A stretch of DNA of 64,000 nucleotides, taken from positions 293,382 to 357,381 of the forward strand of contig JALHQO010000003.1 in NCBI GenBank assembly GCA_022841905.1. The letters are read 5' to 3'. The first letter of the stretch is position 1; every line of letters begins with the position of its first letter. This DNA comes from Hyphomonadaceae bacterium (GTDB lineage Bacteria > Pseudomonadota > Alphaproteobacteria > Caulobacterales > Aquidulcibacteraceae). Under the pieces are notes generated by a model. That model saw nothing but the letters and a program-made list of their open reading frames with translations. It made no database searches and was not told the DNA's origin. Positions 53,381 through 62,049 of the stretch are shown here, one piece after another. The translations under genes and the position numbers were made by a program.

Positions 53381-55075
53381 ATGACGGAAGCGGAAGCAGC
53401 CAAGCCGCGCGCGCGCCTGGCTGGATACGACCTCGCCCGAGCTATTGCCATCGTTGGTATGGTCCTCATCAATTTTCCGATCTTCCTGGCCTCGTTCGAC
53501 GGCGAAGCAGGGCAGCCGCTGACATGGGTCGCCAACCTGCATTTCGGGCGTGCGGCGGCTTTGTTCGTTACGCTCGCCGGCGCCGGCGTCGCGCTCATGG
53601 CGAACGGCGCCGATAGCCGCGTTGTGTGGCGGACGTTGCTTCTCCGCGCCCTGTTTCTGTTCGTGCTCGGCAATCTCCTCATTCTGGTGTGGAGCATCGA
53701 CATCCTGCACTTCTACGCCTTCTACTTAGCCATCGCGGCGATCTTCCTTGTTGCGTTGCCGCGCTGGGCATTGCTGTTAGGCATTGCGCTCATCACGGCA
53801 GCGACGCTGGCAATGACGATCGTCTGGCCGGACATCCAGGAAGCGCTCGACGTCTCACTAGCTTGGCCACCCTCCACCGAAGAAGGCCTTAGCTATTGGT
53901 CCGTGCAAGGCATGGCGCAGAATGTCTTCGTCAGCGGTGTGCACCCCGTGCTGCCTTGGATTGCGTTCTTGATGGCTGGTCTGTGGGTGGGTCGCCATGA
54001 TCTGACCGACGCGGCCACGCGCCGGCGCCTGATGTCCATTGGCGCGACTATCGGCGTCGGTGCGCCGCTGGCGTCATCGATTGTCGAACAGGCGTCCCTT
54101 GCTGGCATGCTGCCGCCTGAGGCTCTGCTATATCTCGGCGTGTTGCATTCGCCCTCGCCGCTTTATGTCCTGGCCGCATGTGGGACCTCAGTCTTCATAA
54201 TCGCGCTCAGCCAAGTGATAGTAACGCATTGGGGCGACGCGTTGATCGTGCGCGCGCTCGTGAATGCGGGCCAGATGGCGCTCACGCTCTACCTCGCGCA
54301 TGCGCTCTTGGGGGTTGTCATTCCGCAAGAGCTGTTCGGGGTCGAGGAGGTTCCGCTGGCGTGGGTGCTTACCTACGCGCTGGTCTTCAGCTCGGCGACG
54401 ATTGTGTTTGCGCATCTCTATCGTAGTCACTTCAAGCGGGGACCTGTCGAGTGGTTGATGCGGCTCATTGCCGGTTCGCCCAATGAAAGGTCCTCGGTTT
54501 CGGCCGCGCGACTGAAGCCGCCGGGGAAGCTCTGGCCGTATGTTGCGGCGAGCGCCGCAATTGCCTTGTTGGCGCTGCAGGTCGTTGGTCTGCCGCCCAA
54601 CCTGAACTGTACTCCGCGCGCGATCAGTGGAGAGCGCACTACCGGCGCCCTGACGCTGCTCTGCCCACGTCAGACTTTCACACTCAACGTGTCGGAGCGC
54701 GCCGACGTCGTGCTCGAGACTCTCACCAACCGAGATCTGGTGCTAGAACTCTATCGCGGCGATGAGATGATCGCGCAGAACGACGACGGCGGGATTGGCT
54801 TCAACGCCCGAGCTGTCGCGACGCTCGATCCGGGCGTATACCGTGTCGTCGCGCGGCCCTACGAGTCAGCGGTCGGTGGATTTGTGCTCACTCGGCGCGA
54901 TGACGCGCCGACCGGCTACAGTTTGCGGCCGGGCTGCAGCGACATCTGCGCCAGCTCGCGTGATGGCGAGTGTGACGACGGCGGGCCGAGTTCTCTCTAC
55001 AATGTCTGTACGCTTGGCACGGATTGCGCCGATTGCGGTCCCCGCGCGCCACCCTTGACGCCAATACCGCGCTAA
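53381..55075 (+). CDS. DUF418 membrane protein fused to a PPC-like and Cys-rich C-terminal tail
   Basis: 564 residues. The first 400 form a typical DUF418 protein: about eight to ten membrane helices, beginning RLAGYDLARAIAIVGMVLIN, with MALTLYLAHALLGVVIPQEL near the end of the domain. After a single helix (VAASAAIALLALQVVGLPPN) comes about 145 exported residues: a pre-peptidase-like beta domain (SERADVVLETLTNRDLVLEL, LDPGVYRVVARPYES) and a Cys-rich end SLRPGCSDICASSRDGECDD, continuing GG...YNVCTLGTDCADCG. That end has six or seven Cys in an LNR/Notch-like order. It may bind a metal or be cross-linked in the periplasm. The fusion is unusual. Confidence 0.8.
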   Translation: MTEAEAAKPRARLAGYDLARAIAIVGMVLINFPIFLASFDGEAGQPLTWVANLHFGRAAALFVTLAGAGVALMANGADSRVVWRTLLLRALFLFVLGNLLILVWSIDILHFYAFYLAIAAIFLVALPRWALLLGIALITAATLAMTIVWPDIQEALDVSLAWPPSTEEGLSYWSVQGMAQNVFVSGVHPVLPWIAFLMAGLWVGRHDLTDAATRRRLMSIGATIGVGAPLASSIVEQASLAGMLPPEALLYLGVLHSPSPLYVLAACGTSVFIIALSQVIVTHWGDALIVRALVNAGQMALTLYLAHALLGVVIPQELFGVEEVPLAWVLTYALVFSSATIVFAHLYRSHFKRGPVEWLMRLIAGSPNERSSVSAARLKPPGKLWPYVAASAAIALLALQVVGLPPNLNCTPRAISGERTTGALTLLCPRQTFTLNVSERADVVLETLTNRDLVLELYRGDEMIAQNDDGGIGFNARAVATLDPGVYRVVARPYESAVGGFVLTRRDDAPTGYSLRPGCSDICASSRDGECDDGGPSSLYNVCTLGTDCADCGPRAPPLTPIPR

Positions 55076-55652
55076 AGGGTTGGATGGCGCGGTGCATTGC
55101 CGATCGGGCCTTCAGTGGTGCAATCGATTGGGCGTTGGAATTGCGTCATGAAGCACGCCTCGTTCTTGCTTCGATCGCGATCCGGAAACGGGCCGTTTCC
55201 GCGGGGTTCGTGCAACCGCCCACCCCGAGTTCGTTTGCGCGCAGAATGTCGCCTTCCGGCGAGATCGCGCCGTTGCTGCGGGTGCTAAGCGATTGACCGC
55301 ATTCGATCGACCACGCCGTTGACGGAATTTGTCGATCGGGGCGAGTGTGGCCCTTTGCGGTCTGTCGCTTTCGCTTTGAAACGTCCGTTTGATACCCGAC
55401 CTCGGACGCAGTGCCTGATCGCCGCGCTTCCGCTTCGCTCACTTGCTGACTAGGCGCTCGGCCGAGGTCGCAACGCAGCGCCAGCGCCGACAACACGCTG
55501 CACAGCGCTCGGGCCGTTTGAGAAACCTCGGGACTGGAGGCGAGGAGGCCCGAACAGACAACGTCCGACAACGGCGATCAGCGCCCGCATCATTACCGGC
55601 GACACAATTGTATCGACCCAGCCCTTCGTAAGAAAATGGCGACTCGGGCATC
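55076..55652. other. Repeat-derived intergenic region
   Basis: No gene. It contains copy 3 of the degenerate repeat (55251-55312) and fragments of the same family around 55560-55650. Confidence 0.5.
55251..55312. repeat. Degenerate intergenic repeat, copy 3 (partial)
   Basis: Contains CCGGCGAGATCGCGCCGTTG, CTGCGGGTGCTAAGCGATTG and GACCGCATTCGATCGA. It matches the first half of copy 2. Confidence 0.55.
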
Positions 55653-55751
55653 GCTGGCCCACGGGGGTCGTTGATTTGGCACTCGCCCGGTTTGGCATAT
55701 CACCGCGAAGTCCTTCATACTCCGCTCCTAGTGAATGGGGGGATCCAGATG
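55653..55751. repeat. Left arm of the duplicated DUF6090 locus
   Basis: 99 bp nearly identical to 46859-46957. It holds the leader with a G-rich ribosome-binding run (TGGGGGG) and ends in the start codon of the DUF6090 gene. Confidence 0.85.
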
Positions 55752-56543
55752 CTTTTGCGCCGTGTAGTCGCGCACCTGCGTAAACAGGAATGGACTGCTA
55801 TCGCGATTGATTTCGTCATCGTCGTGATCGGCGTGTTCATCGGTCTGCAGGTCAATAACTGGAACGCAGCCCGGCTCGATCGTGCGCGGGAAGCCTTGAT
55901 CCTCGACCGGCTACAGTCTGATTTCAGTCGCCTGCGTGCTTCTTCGTTGGTGAACATCGACGATGTTTCGCGTGATTATGACGGACTGGACGCGGTCGTA
56001 CGCTCGCTCGCCCACCGCGCTGTCGCGCCAGCAGACGCCGACCGCTTCAGGGACGGCCTGCGCTGGGGGTATCACTATCAGCAATTGGCGGGTCGATCGG
56101 GCACATATGTCGAATTAACGTCGAGCGGACAATTTGACTTGATCAATGACGAAGCCCTTCGCGCCGCGCTCGTTGACTACGACCAGATCGTTTCCGACAG
56201 CGCGACCGGCTTTCTGCACATCCGGTCATTGCAGACCGCCATGGCGCCCGCCTTCACGCGCCACTACACATTGAGCGCCGAAGCGAAAGTGGATGTTGAT
56301 GAGAGTTCGACCGTTGACGCGTCGTTCTATTCGGCGCTGGCGGACGTCGACGCCTATGACTTCGCCAACATGCTGGCAGACCCTTCGTTTCGCGACTCCG
56401 CCGAAGAACTCCGCCAGATGCAGGCCTATTATCTTGGCTGGCACCGCACGCAGTTCGACCTTGTAGAAAGTGTCTGCGAACGCCTCGCCGTATCGGCGAG
56501 TCGGCCCTGCACCACGCCGCAAGCGGAGACGCCCGCACGATGA
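55749..56543 (+). CDS. DUF6090 family membrane-anchored protein
   Basis: 264 residues from the ATG at 55749; a longer frame upstream is repeat-derived. Begins MLLRRVVAHLRKQEWTAIAI, then the helix DFVIVVIGVFIGLQVNNWNA, the signature of DUF6090. The rest is a helical soluble domain (LDRAREALILDRLQSDFSRL, YVELTSSGQFDLINDEALRA). One membrane anchor near the N-terminus, with the domain probably in the periplasm. Function unknown for the family. The gene is framed exactly by two arms that also occur joined at 46859-47040. Confidence 0.8.
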   Translation: MLLRRVVAHLRKQEWTAIAIDFVIVVIGVFIGLQVNNWNAARLDRAREALILDRLQSDFSRLRASSLVNIDDVSRDYDGLDAVVRSLAHRAVAPADADRFRDGLRWGYHYQQLAGRSGTYVELTSSGQFDLINDEALRAALVDYDQIVSDSATGFLHIRSLQTAMAPAFTRHYTLSAEAKVDVDESSTVDASFYSALADVDAYDFANMLADPSFRDSAEELRQMQAYYLGWHRTQFDLVESVCERLAVSASRPCTTPQAETPAR

Positions 56544-56623
56544 CCTTCCCGCGTGCGAATGGCCTGGACGTGTCATGTGTAAGCGCGCCAGCAGTAAGGG
56601 CGCGCAACGACCGCTTTCGGCGA
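56539..56623. repeat. Right arm of the duplicated DUF6090 locus
   Basis: Begins GATGACCTTCCCGCGTGCG and continues to TTTCGGCGA; matches 46954-47040 with one base deleted and two or three substitutions. It ends in the start of a degenerate repeat of the family listed here. Confidence 0.8.
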
Positions 56624-56695
56624 CAAATGGCCGTGGACTAGTAGACGCCGCGACAGGCAGGTTTCGAGCGGCGCAGTCTTTCGGGTGATGACCGA

Positions 56696-57205
56696 TTATC
56701 GGGTGTGTTCGGCTGGGGGTTGGAAAAGCGGCACATCGATCTCGATGAAGCTGAGGGCCGAAAACGCAGCTAGCATGATAAGGATCAGTACCAATGCCGC
56801 TGCCTCGGAGCCGCGGCCCAAGTTAGGAGCAGTATAGAAGCCGACCGCAACGGCCTGACCGCATGCGATAGCGGCGACGAACAGTGCAAGGTCCAGGATG
56901 AGCGAATGACCGCCAAGCAGTGCGGTGTAGCCGTAAAATCCTAGTGCAATCGCCAAGGGCATCAGCGCGAGTGAGGCTGCGCGACCGGACCAGAAATTTT
57001 TCGGTCGACGGATGGGCATTAGCCTAAGCAACAGCGTCCAGATGGCGCCTGGCCAGAACGCAAGTTTGAGGTGTTCCCAAACACTTTCATTCGTAGCTGA
57101 GATAATCCCGACCCACCATGCTTGGCCTGCAGCCTCGTAGGTAAAGTGCAGCAGTGAGCCGAGAACGACGATGAAAATGGCGCCGTAGAATTCCAATCGA
57201 GCCAT
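56696..57205 (-). CDS. DUF6512 family membrane protein
   Basis: 169 residues. The first helix FYGAIFIVVLGSLLHFTYEA leads into the signature NESVWEHLKLAFWPGAIWTL; three further helices follow (SLALMPLAIALGFYGYTALL, LILDLALFVAAIACGQAVAV, AAALVLILIMLAAFSALSFI). LHF...NESVWEHLKL is the conserved block of the family. Function unknown. Confidence 0.8.
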   Translation of the reverse strand: MARLEFYGAIFIVVLGSLLHFTYEAAGQAWWVGIISATNESVWEHLKLAFWPGAIWTLLLRLMPIRRPKNFWSGRAASLALMPLAIALGFYGYTALLGGHSLILDLALFVAAIACGQAVAVGFYTAPNLGRGSEAAALVLILIMLAAFSALSFIEIDVPLFQPPAEHTR

Positions 57206-57263
57206 AATTGAAGCTTACACTGTTGAAGGGGCACTTGCGACGATCCAATGAGGTGCCCAGGAA

Positions 57264-57369
57264 CGACGACTTTCGGCGAGACCAAGTCTTTGCCGCAGAT
57301 GCTAAATCAGTGACCGTATTGGAGAGGGCAGGCCGGTCGGAAAAATGGCCGGCTGACGTAGCTTGGCCC
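57264..57369. repeat. Degenerate intergenic repeat, copy 4
   Basis: ACGACGACTTTCGGCGAGAC, then CAGTGACCGTATTGGAGAGG and GCAGGCCGGTCGGAAAAATG, ending near GTAGCTTGGCCC. Aligns with the copy at 47717-47819. Confidence 0.6.
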
Positions 57370-57496
57370 CATGCGGTCATCGGACCATTCGCTGCACACA
57401 TGCCTGCAACAGTGTGCGCTTGCGCACAGAATTCAGTGACCAGTCGTGCGACACATCCCGTTCGTCGGTTCGCCTCGTTTTAAGGGGGGGGCTCTC

Positions 57497-57664
57497 ATGA
57501 CCCCAATGGATGCCTTTATCGCTCGCGCAAACATCGCACGCATGCGCGTTCAACTTGCGGCGCCGGTGGACGCCAAAACCCAAGTCATTCTTCAGCAATT
57601 GTTGGTGGAGCAGCTCGAAACACTCCGCGCCGGCGAAGCCGAGGAAGATTCAAAGCCAGACTGA
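57497..57664 (+). CDS. Small hypothetical protein (55 aa)
   Basis: From the ATG at 57497, with a G-rich Shine-Dalgarno (TAAGGGGGGG) 7-10 bases upstream. It reads MTPMDAFIARANIARMRVQL, then TQVILQQLLVEQLETLRAG and an acidic tail. It is predicted to be one or two amphipathic helices. Codon use and ribosome-binding site look real; no family is known. Confidence 0.65.
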   Translation: MTPMDAFIARANIARMRVQLAAPVDAKTQVILQQLLVEQLETLRAGEAEEDSKPD

Positions 57665-57761
57665 GACGCGTCGTGTGTAGAAGGAACTGCGTATGGCGGT
57701 AAAGGCGACAGCGCGCCGCCCGCCTTGATGTCGGCGCCAGCGCGACTGATGCTTTGTTACC

Positions 57762-57953
57762 GTGAGCAACAGGACCCACTATGTCATCGTCTACTTCAAG
57801 AGGCGCTCGCACGTGAGCAGCAGCCCCTGGAATGGCGATCTCGAGGCGGCCAAAAAGTTTGCGCGAGATGGCCTGCTGCGGCGAAGTGCAGACGAATTCG
57901 AAATTCGATCGAGCACTTTAGACGGACCGCTTGTCTGGCAGGAGCAACGCTGA
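57762..57953 (+). CDS. Small hypothetical protein (63 aa), GTG start
   Basis: SNRTHYVIVYFKRRSHVSSS, then LEAAKKFARDGLLRRSADEF and EIRSSTLDGPLVWQE. The beta-alpha-beta pattern (YVIVYF, AAKKFARDGLLR, EFEIRS) is seen in small DUF2188-like proteins. GTG at 57762, ribosome-binding site weak. Independent from the upstream 55-residue gene (97-bp gap). Coding is likely from codon use and fold pattern. Confidence 0.55.
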   Translation: MSNRTHYVIVYFKRRSHVSSSPWNGDLEAAKKFARDGLLRRSADEFEIRSSTLDGPLVWQEQR

Positions 57954-57960
57954 GCGGCAA

Positions 57961-58068
57961 CGTTCGGCGATGGCGCGCCGTTTAACCGGGTAGGGCGCGA
58001 GCGTCTCGTTTGTGTCGACTTCGCCGCCAGGCGAAATTCGCGCTACGCCCGGCGATGGCCCAGAGCCG
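57961..58068. repeat. Degenerate intergenic repeat, copy 5
   Basis: CGTTCGGCGATGGCGCGCCG, GGTAGGGCGCGAGCGTCTCG and AATTCGCGCTACGCCCGGCG, ending CGATGGCCCAGAGCC. Shares the GGCGA start and the CGCGCTACG...GGCCC end with copy 62423-62534. Confidence 0.55.
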
Positions 58069-58105
58069 TCATTAGTACACGGTAGGAATCGAAGGGCGGA
58101 TACTG

Positions 58106-58119
58106 TTGACGCCGATCAA
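58106..58119. promoter_or_regulatory. FixK/Fnr-type operator, perfect
   Basis: TTGACGCCGATCAA, exact TTGA-N6-TCAA. Its end is 49 bp upstream of the sulfurtransferase start, leaving a leader of about 15 nt that just holds the GGAGG ribosome-binding site. Confidence 0.65.
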
Positions 58120-58168
58120 TACCCTGAACGGGCAGTTGCGGGAGCCTTCGCCAGCGACGGAGGCACTC

Positions 58169-59035
58169 ATGTCAGGCGATGTACTTATCCTTCCAGGTGA
58201 GCTGGACGAACTCATGAGGTCCGAGCCGGTCGTGCTTATAGACACGCGCGACCCAGGGCAGTTTGCGGAGGCGCACATCCCCAGGGCCGTCAATGTCCGG
58301 GATGTCTTCACCTATCTCGCAACCTCCTCGGCTGGAGGCTTGGCCGCACTGCGAGACAAGTTCGCCGAAGCTTTCGGTAACGCGGGTTTGTCCGGCACGG
58401 AGACCGCGATCATTTATGAGCAATCTATGGAGAGTGGCTTTGGCCAATCCTGCCGCGGCTACGTGCTCTTGCGATATCTCGGTTATCCGAAAATCCGAGT
58501 GCTTCACGGCGGCTTCGCCGCTTGGAGTGCGGCGGGCCTGCCTGTCTCTGCCGGTATAGAGACGCCCGCCGCGAAGCGATTCCCATCTCCGTCTGAGCCA
58601 GGGCGTATTCTGGTTGACGTTGAGGCGATGAAGCTGGCGCTTGCGGACAAGCGCATCGTCAAGCTCGACGTGCGAGATGTCGATGAATGGATCGGCGAAA
58701 GCTCGTCGCCATATGGCAAGGACTACTGTCCTCGAAAAGGCAGGATACCGGGTGCGGTCTGGGTCGAATGGTACCGGATGATGAAGCCGACGCCGGCAGG
58801 TCAGATGTTTAAATCACCCGCCGAGATTCTTGCAGAATGCGCGACCGTCGGCATCACGCCCGAAACGCCGGTCATCATCTACTGTTTCAAGGGCGCGCGT
58901 GCGTCCAATACATTCGTGGCGCTGGAGGAAGCCGGCATCAGGAATGTCAGTATCTATTTCGGGTCTTGGAACGAATGGTCGCGCGACCCTTCTTTGCCGA
59001 TTGAAACGGGCGCGCCCTATCAGAAAGCCGCGTGA
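58169..59035 (+). CDS. Thiosulfate/3-mercaptopyruvate sulfurtransferase (tandem rhodanese)
   Basis: 288 residues from the ATG at 58169, chosen because GGAGG sits six bases upstream; an earlier in-frame start at 58106 falls in the FixK box. Two rhodanese domains: an inactive N-terminal copy (VVLIDTRDPGQFAEAHIPRA, GGFAAWSAAGLPV) and a C-terminal one with the active Cys in VIIYCFKGARASNT (about 248) and KLDVRDVDEWIG. It transfers sulfane sulfur to cyanide, thiols or other acceptors. A FixK-type box lies upstream, and a hairpin terminator follows. Confidence 0.88.
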   Translation: MSGDVLILPGELDELMRSEPVVLIDTRDPGQFAEAHIPRAVNVRDVFTYLATSSAGGLAALRDKFAEAFGNAGLSGTETAIIYEQSMESGFGQSCRGYVLLRYLGYPKIRVLHGGFAAWSAAGLPVSAGIETPAAKRFPSPSEPGRILVDVEAMKLALADKRIVKLDVRDVDEWIGESSSPYGKDYCPRKGRIPGAVWVEWYRMMKPTPAGQMFKSPAEILAECATVGITPETPVIIYCFKGARASNTFVALEEAGIRNVSIYFGSWNEWSRDPSLPIETGAPYQKAA

Positions 59036-59377
59036 CAGGTTTCAACGTCGAGTGCCCAGGCACTCGCTTTAAATTGGCTTCCTACGAAGCTTGCCAATGA
59101 TTATGGCCGGCGACTGCCGGCCTTGCATCATGCACCATTACCGGCGGCAAGATTTGAGCGGTCAAGCCGGTCGTAATTTTGTACGCTACGGCGTGCCGTG
59201 GTCCTTCACTGCCGGACGGCCTACTTCGTCGTACGACAGGCTATGAGCGCCTTACGGTCTTCACGGACGGTGACTAAGGCTCCCGGCTTTGCTAGCCACA
59301 GCGCGAGTCAGGGGGCGGCGCCGCTGCCATCTCGGCTCTGGCTGAACACGACCACTTCACAAACGCGCGCGGGTATT
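59036..59377. other. Intergenic region with two hairpins
   Basis: Two hairpins (59049-59066 and 59105-59122) follow the sulfurtransferase. Downstream, only a TTGA-GCGG-TCAA with 4-bp spacing (about 59157-59168) recalls the FixK boxes, and its spacing is wrong. No gene seen. Confidence 0.5.
59049..59066 (+). terminator. Hairpin after the sulfurtransferase, possible terminator
   Basis: CGAGTGC-CCAG-GCACTCG, a perfect 7-bp stem, followed by CTTTAAATT. The T tract is weak. A second hairpin GGCCGGC-GACT-GCCGGCC (59105-59122) lies further on. Confidence 0.55.
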
Positions 59378-60328
59378 ATGGAAGTTGCTGTTCAGATAGT
59401 AGCGGGTCTCGCTTTGCTGGCGCTTGGCGGTGAAGGCGTCATTCGGGGCGCCGTCGGCGTCGCACGGCGCTTTGGTCTGTCAGAGCTTCTTATTGGTCTG
59501 ACCCTCGTTGGCTTTGGCACCTCCACCCCAGAACTCATGACCAGCGTGGATGCTGCATTGCGCGGCTCGCCCGGCATCGCCATCGGCAATGTGGTGGGCT
59601 CCAATATCGGCAATATCCTGCTGATCCTCGCAATCGTTGTGCTTATTCGTCCTCTCGCCGCGAACCCGGCGGCGGTCGGCCGCGACGGGGCGATTGTTAT
59701 TGTCGCGTCTATAGCTCTTGCCCTCATCGCCGCACTGTTTGGCGAGCTTAATCGTTGGATCGGCGCCCTGCTTGTAACGGCGCTCGTGCTCTACGTTTTT
59801 GCAATTTGGCGCATTGAGCGCCGGGGCGGCGCGGCCGCTGAGATGCATAAAGAAGAAAGCCACACGCACGATCCGGCCCCGCAAAAACTATGGCAGTCAG
59901 TCCTGTTTGCGCTTGGTGGCCTGGGCCTTTTGGTCTGGGGCGCTGATTTGTTGGTTGAGGGTGCGATCACGACCGCGCGGCTTGCGGGCGTGTCGGAGAC
60001 GGTGATTGGACTGACGATCGTTGCGATCGGCACCTCGCTTCCGGAACTGGTCGCAACATTGGCGGCGGCGTTGAAGGGCCGCTCGGATGTCGCGTTCGGC
60101 AACATTGTCGGCTCGAACATCTACAATATCTTCGGCATTTTAGGCGTCACCTCGATCATCAACCCGATTGCTATTCCGGCCGATATTGGTCTCATCGACT
60201 GGGTCGCGCTCATCGGCAGCGCCGTGCTGCTGATGGTATTCGCTATGACCGGCAAGCGCATCACGCGGTTTGAGGGCGCTGTCTTGCTAACCTTATACGC
60301 GGTCTACGTTGCCTACTTGCTACGCTAG
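59378..60328 (+). CDS. CaCA family calcium/sodium antiporter
   Basis: 316 residues from the ATG at 59378; earlier starts in frame add a Ser/Ala-rich non-hydrophobic leader. Two inverted alpha repeats: GLTLVGFGTSTPELMTSVDA with GNVVGSNIGNILLILAI, and GLTIVAIGTSLPELVATLAA with GNIVGSNIYNIFGILGV. The G-S/T-S-x-P-E-L and G-N-x-V-G-S-N motifs are those of Na+/Ca2+ exchangers. It has ten or eleven helices in the inner membrane; YrbG-like proteins export Ca2+ in exchange for Na+ or H+. The central polar loop is HKEESHTHDPAPQK, with His residues. Confidence 0.9.
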   Translation: MEVAVQIVAGLALLALGGEGVIRGAVGVARRFGLSELLIGLTLVGFGTSTPELMTSVDAALRGSPGIAIGNVVGSNIGNILLILAIVVLIRPLAANPAAVGRDGAIVIVASIALALIAALFGELNRWIGALLVTALVLYVFAIWRIERRGGAAAEMHKEESHTHDPAPQKLWQSVLFALGGLGLLVWGADLLVEGAITTARLAGVSETVIGLTIVAIGTSLPELVATLAAALKGRSDVAFGNIVGSNIYNIFGILGVTSIINPIAIPADIGLIDWVALIGSAVLLMVFAMTGKRITRFEGAVLLTLYAVYVAYLLR

Positions 60329-60515
60329 AGTAATGTGGGCGGCCCTGGCATTGATGGCCCCCAACCTACGCCGTTCCGCTCAAACAATAGGTCGTCCGGC
60401 ATGAGCGCGTGAGTGCCGCCTGAGCGACTTGATCGCGCGGGTAACACATTAATCAGCGCATTGGCGCTGAGAAAAAGCCAAGCGTCGCGCTGTGTGCTAT
60501 AGGCTCGCTTAAGCT

Positions 60516-60529
60516 TTGAGCGAACTCAA
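60516..60529. promoter_or_regulatory. FixK/Fnr-type operator, perfect
   Basis: TTGAGCGAACTCAA, exact TTGA-N6-TCAA. It is only 22 bp upstream of the universal stress protein ATG at 60552, too near for standard activation at -41, so it may block transcription or serve an undetected promoter. Confidence 0.5.
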
Positions 60530-60551
60530 GGCATCCCCGAAGGAGGGTCAG

Positions 60552-61382
60552 ATGTTCAAGGATATCGCGGTCTCGCTGTTTTCGGTCAGCGAGGACGAAC
60601 CCGCACTCGCCGCCGCTGAAAAGCTGGCGTCCGTATCGGACGCGGATCTGACAGCCGTGCTTCTCGAACTAGAGCCGGAGCCCATTTACACCTTTGAAGG
60701 CGTCATGGTGACGGCGATGTGGACTGAGGTCCTTGCTCAGGCCCGCGAAGGCTTTGCAAAGGAGCGGGCCCTTCTCGATGCTCGCATTAAGCGCTCTGAA
60801 CGCGCGATTGCGGTGCGTGAACTGGTTGTCGCCTCTGGGCTCGCCGCGGGAGATGCAGCGGTTCACGCTCGTCATGCCGACCTCACTGTGATGATGCGTC
60901 CCGGCGGTGACAATTGGCGCATCGCTGTATTTGAAGGCGTGTTGTTCGGTTCGGGACGGCCAGTCTTGCTTGTACCACCAAGCTGGAAGGGACCAGAGCT
61001 CGGACGCAATGTCGTTGTTGCCTGGAACGGCAAACGCGAGGCCGCGCGTGCGTTGGCTGATGCGGTGCCGTTGCTCGATAAGGCCGACCTCGTCACCATC
61101 ATGACCGTTGACGCGGAACCGAGCGTCGACGGGGTGGGACCCGCGCCCGGCGCCGATATCGCTGCGCATTTGGCCCGCCGGGGCCTCAAAGTCGAAGTCC
61201 GCAATCTCGACGGCTTGGGCCGCGACAGCAGTGACATTCTGATGGAAGGCGCTGCCCGCATCGGCGCCGACCTCATCGTCATGGGCGGCTATGGTCGCGC
61301 GCGGCTCCGGGAATGGATCTTCGGCGGCGTCACGCGGGCCGTGATTGAAAACGCGCAAGTGCCTGTGTTCATGTCGCACTGA
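60552..61382 (+). CDS. Universal stress protein (UspA family)
   Basis: 276 residues from the ATG at 60552, which has GGAGG seven bases upstream. N-terminal UspA-like half starts MFKDIAVSLFSVSEDEPALA; the C-terminal half has VVVAWNGKREAARALADAVP and the nucleotide-binding signature MGGYGRARLREWIFGG (G-x2-G-x9-G). Length of two Usp domains in tandem, the first poorly conserved. Cytoplasmic; role in stress survival, often under oxygen or redox control. A FixK-type box is immediately upstream. Confidence 0.87.
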   Translation: MFKDIAVSLFSVSEDEPALAAAEKLASVSDADLTAVLLELEPEPIYTFEGVMVTAMWTEVLAQAREGFAKERALLDARIKRSERAIAVRELVVASGLAAGDAAVHARHADLTVMMRPGGDNWRIAVFEGVLFGSGRPVLLVPPSWKGPELGRNVVVAWNGKREAARALADAVPLLDKADLVTIMTVDAEPSVDGVGPAPGADIAAHLARRGLKVEVRNLDGLGRDSSDILMEGAARIGADLIVMGGYGRARLREWIFGGVTRAVIENAQVPVFMSH

Positions 61383-61564
61383 TTAGAGGGCATGAGCGTG
61401 CACTGACGCGATAGCGGTACGGTGAGCAGTTGTGCTGCATGGTACCGGCGTCGTCGGTGACACAAGGCCCGGTGTGCATCGCGTAGATGCGAGCTTGGCT
61501 GTTTCACACGATGGCGGCATCAGGCCGCTGGGCGCAGGCCATAGATAGCCCAAATCGCGTCGCC

Positions 61565-61954
61565 TCAAAGGCGCAGATCTTTGTCCGCCAACCGCGTCAT
61601 AAAGAGTCCAGTGAACACCATCGCTGCCGAATAAACCATCGCCATCGCGCCATAGACTCCATCTAAGGCCCCATCAAGATTGGGAAAGATCGTGGCGAAA
61701 TCGTAGGTGAGCAACGCGTTTAGCAGCAGGCTCGGGAACGCCACGGCCACGGCCGCTTCACCCTCGTCTCCATGCGCCTCACGCAGTAGCTTCAGCAGAA
61801 CGAAAGTGATCGCGGTGCCAATGATGGCGGTGATCGCGAACATGAGCACCGGCGGCGCGACGCTCGGCGTGAAAAAATGTTGTCCGGCGAAGCGGAACAA
61901 AGCGGCATTGATAAGCCACAAAACAAAGCCCAGTCCCATACCACGCAAGATCAT
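61565..61954 (-). CDS. DUF5367 family small membrane protein
   Basis: 129 residues with four helices: ILRGMGLGFVLWLINAALFR, PPVLMFAITAIIGTAITFVL, VAVAFPSLLLNALLTYDFAT and GVYGAMAMVYSAAMVFTGLF. GAGG upstream of the ATG at 61952-61954. The layout is that of DUF5367; function unknown. It converges with the universal stress gene. A perfect FixK-type box lies 95 bp upstream. Confidence 0.7.
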   Translation of the reverse strand: MILRGMGLGFVLWLINAALFRFAGQHFFTPSVAPPVLMFAITAIIGTAITFVLLKLLREAHGDEGEAAVAVAFPSLLLNALLTYDFATIFPNLDGALDGVYGAMAMVYSAAMVFTGLFMTRLADKDLRL

Positions 61955-62049
61955 GAATCATCCTCGAACCCCGCTGTAGCGGCGCGGCTGGCGCTGCCAG
62001 AGAGGGGGCACCAACGGCTCAGCAATACGTCAGCTCACAGTTAGCTAAC

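Noticed and set aside
59157..59168. TTGA-GCGG-TCAA near the Na+/Ca2+ exchanger
   Set aside because: Only 4 bp between half-sites; FixK/Fnr proteins need 6.
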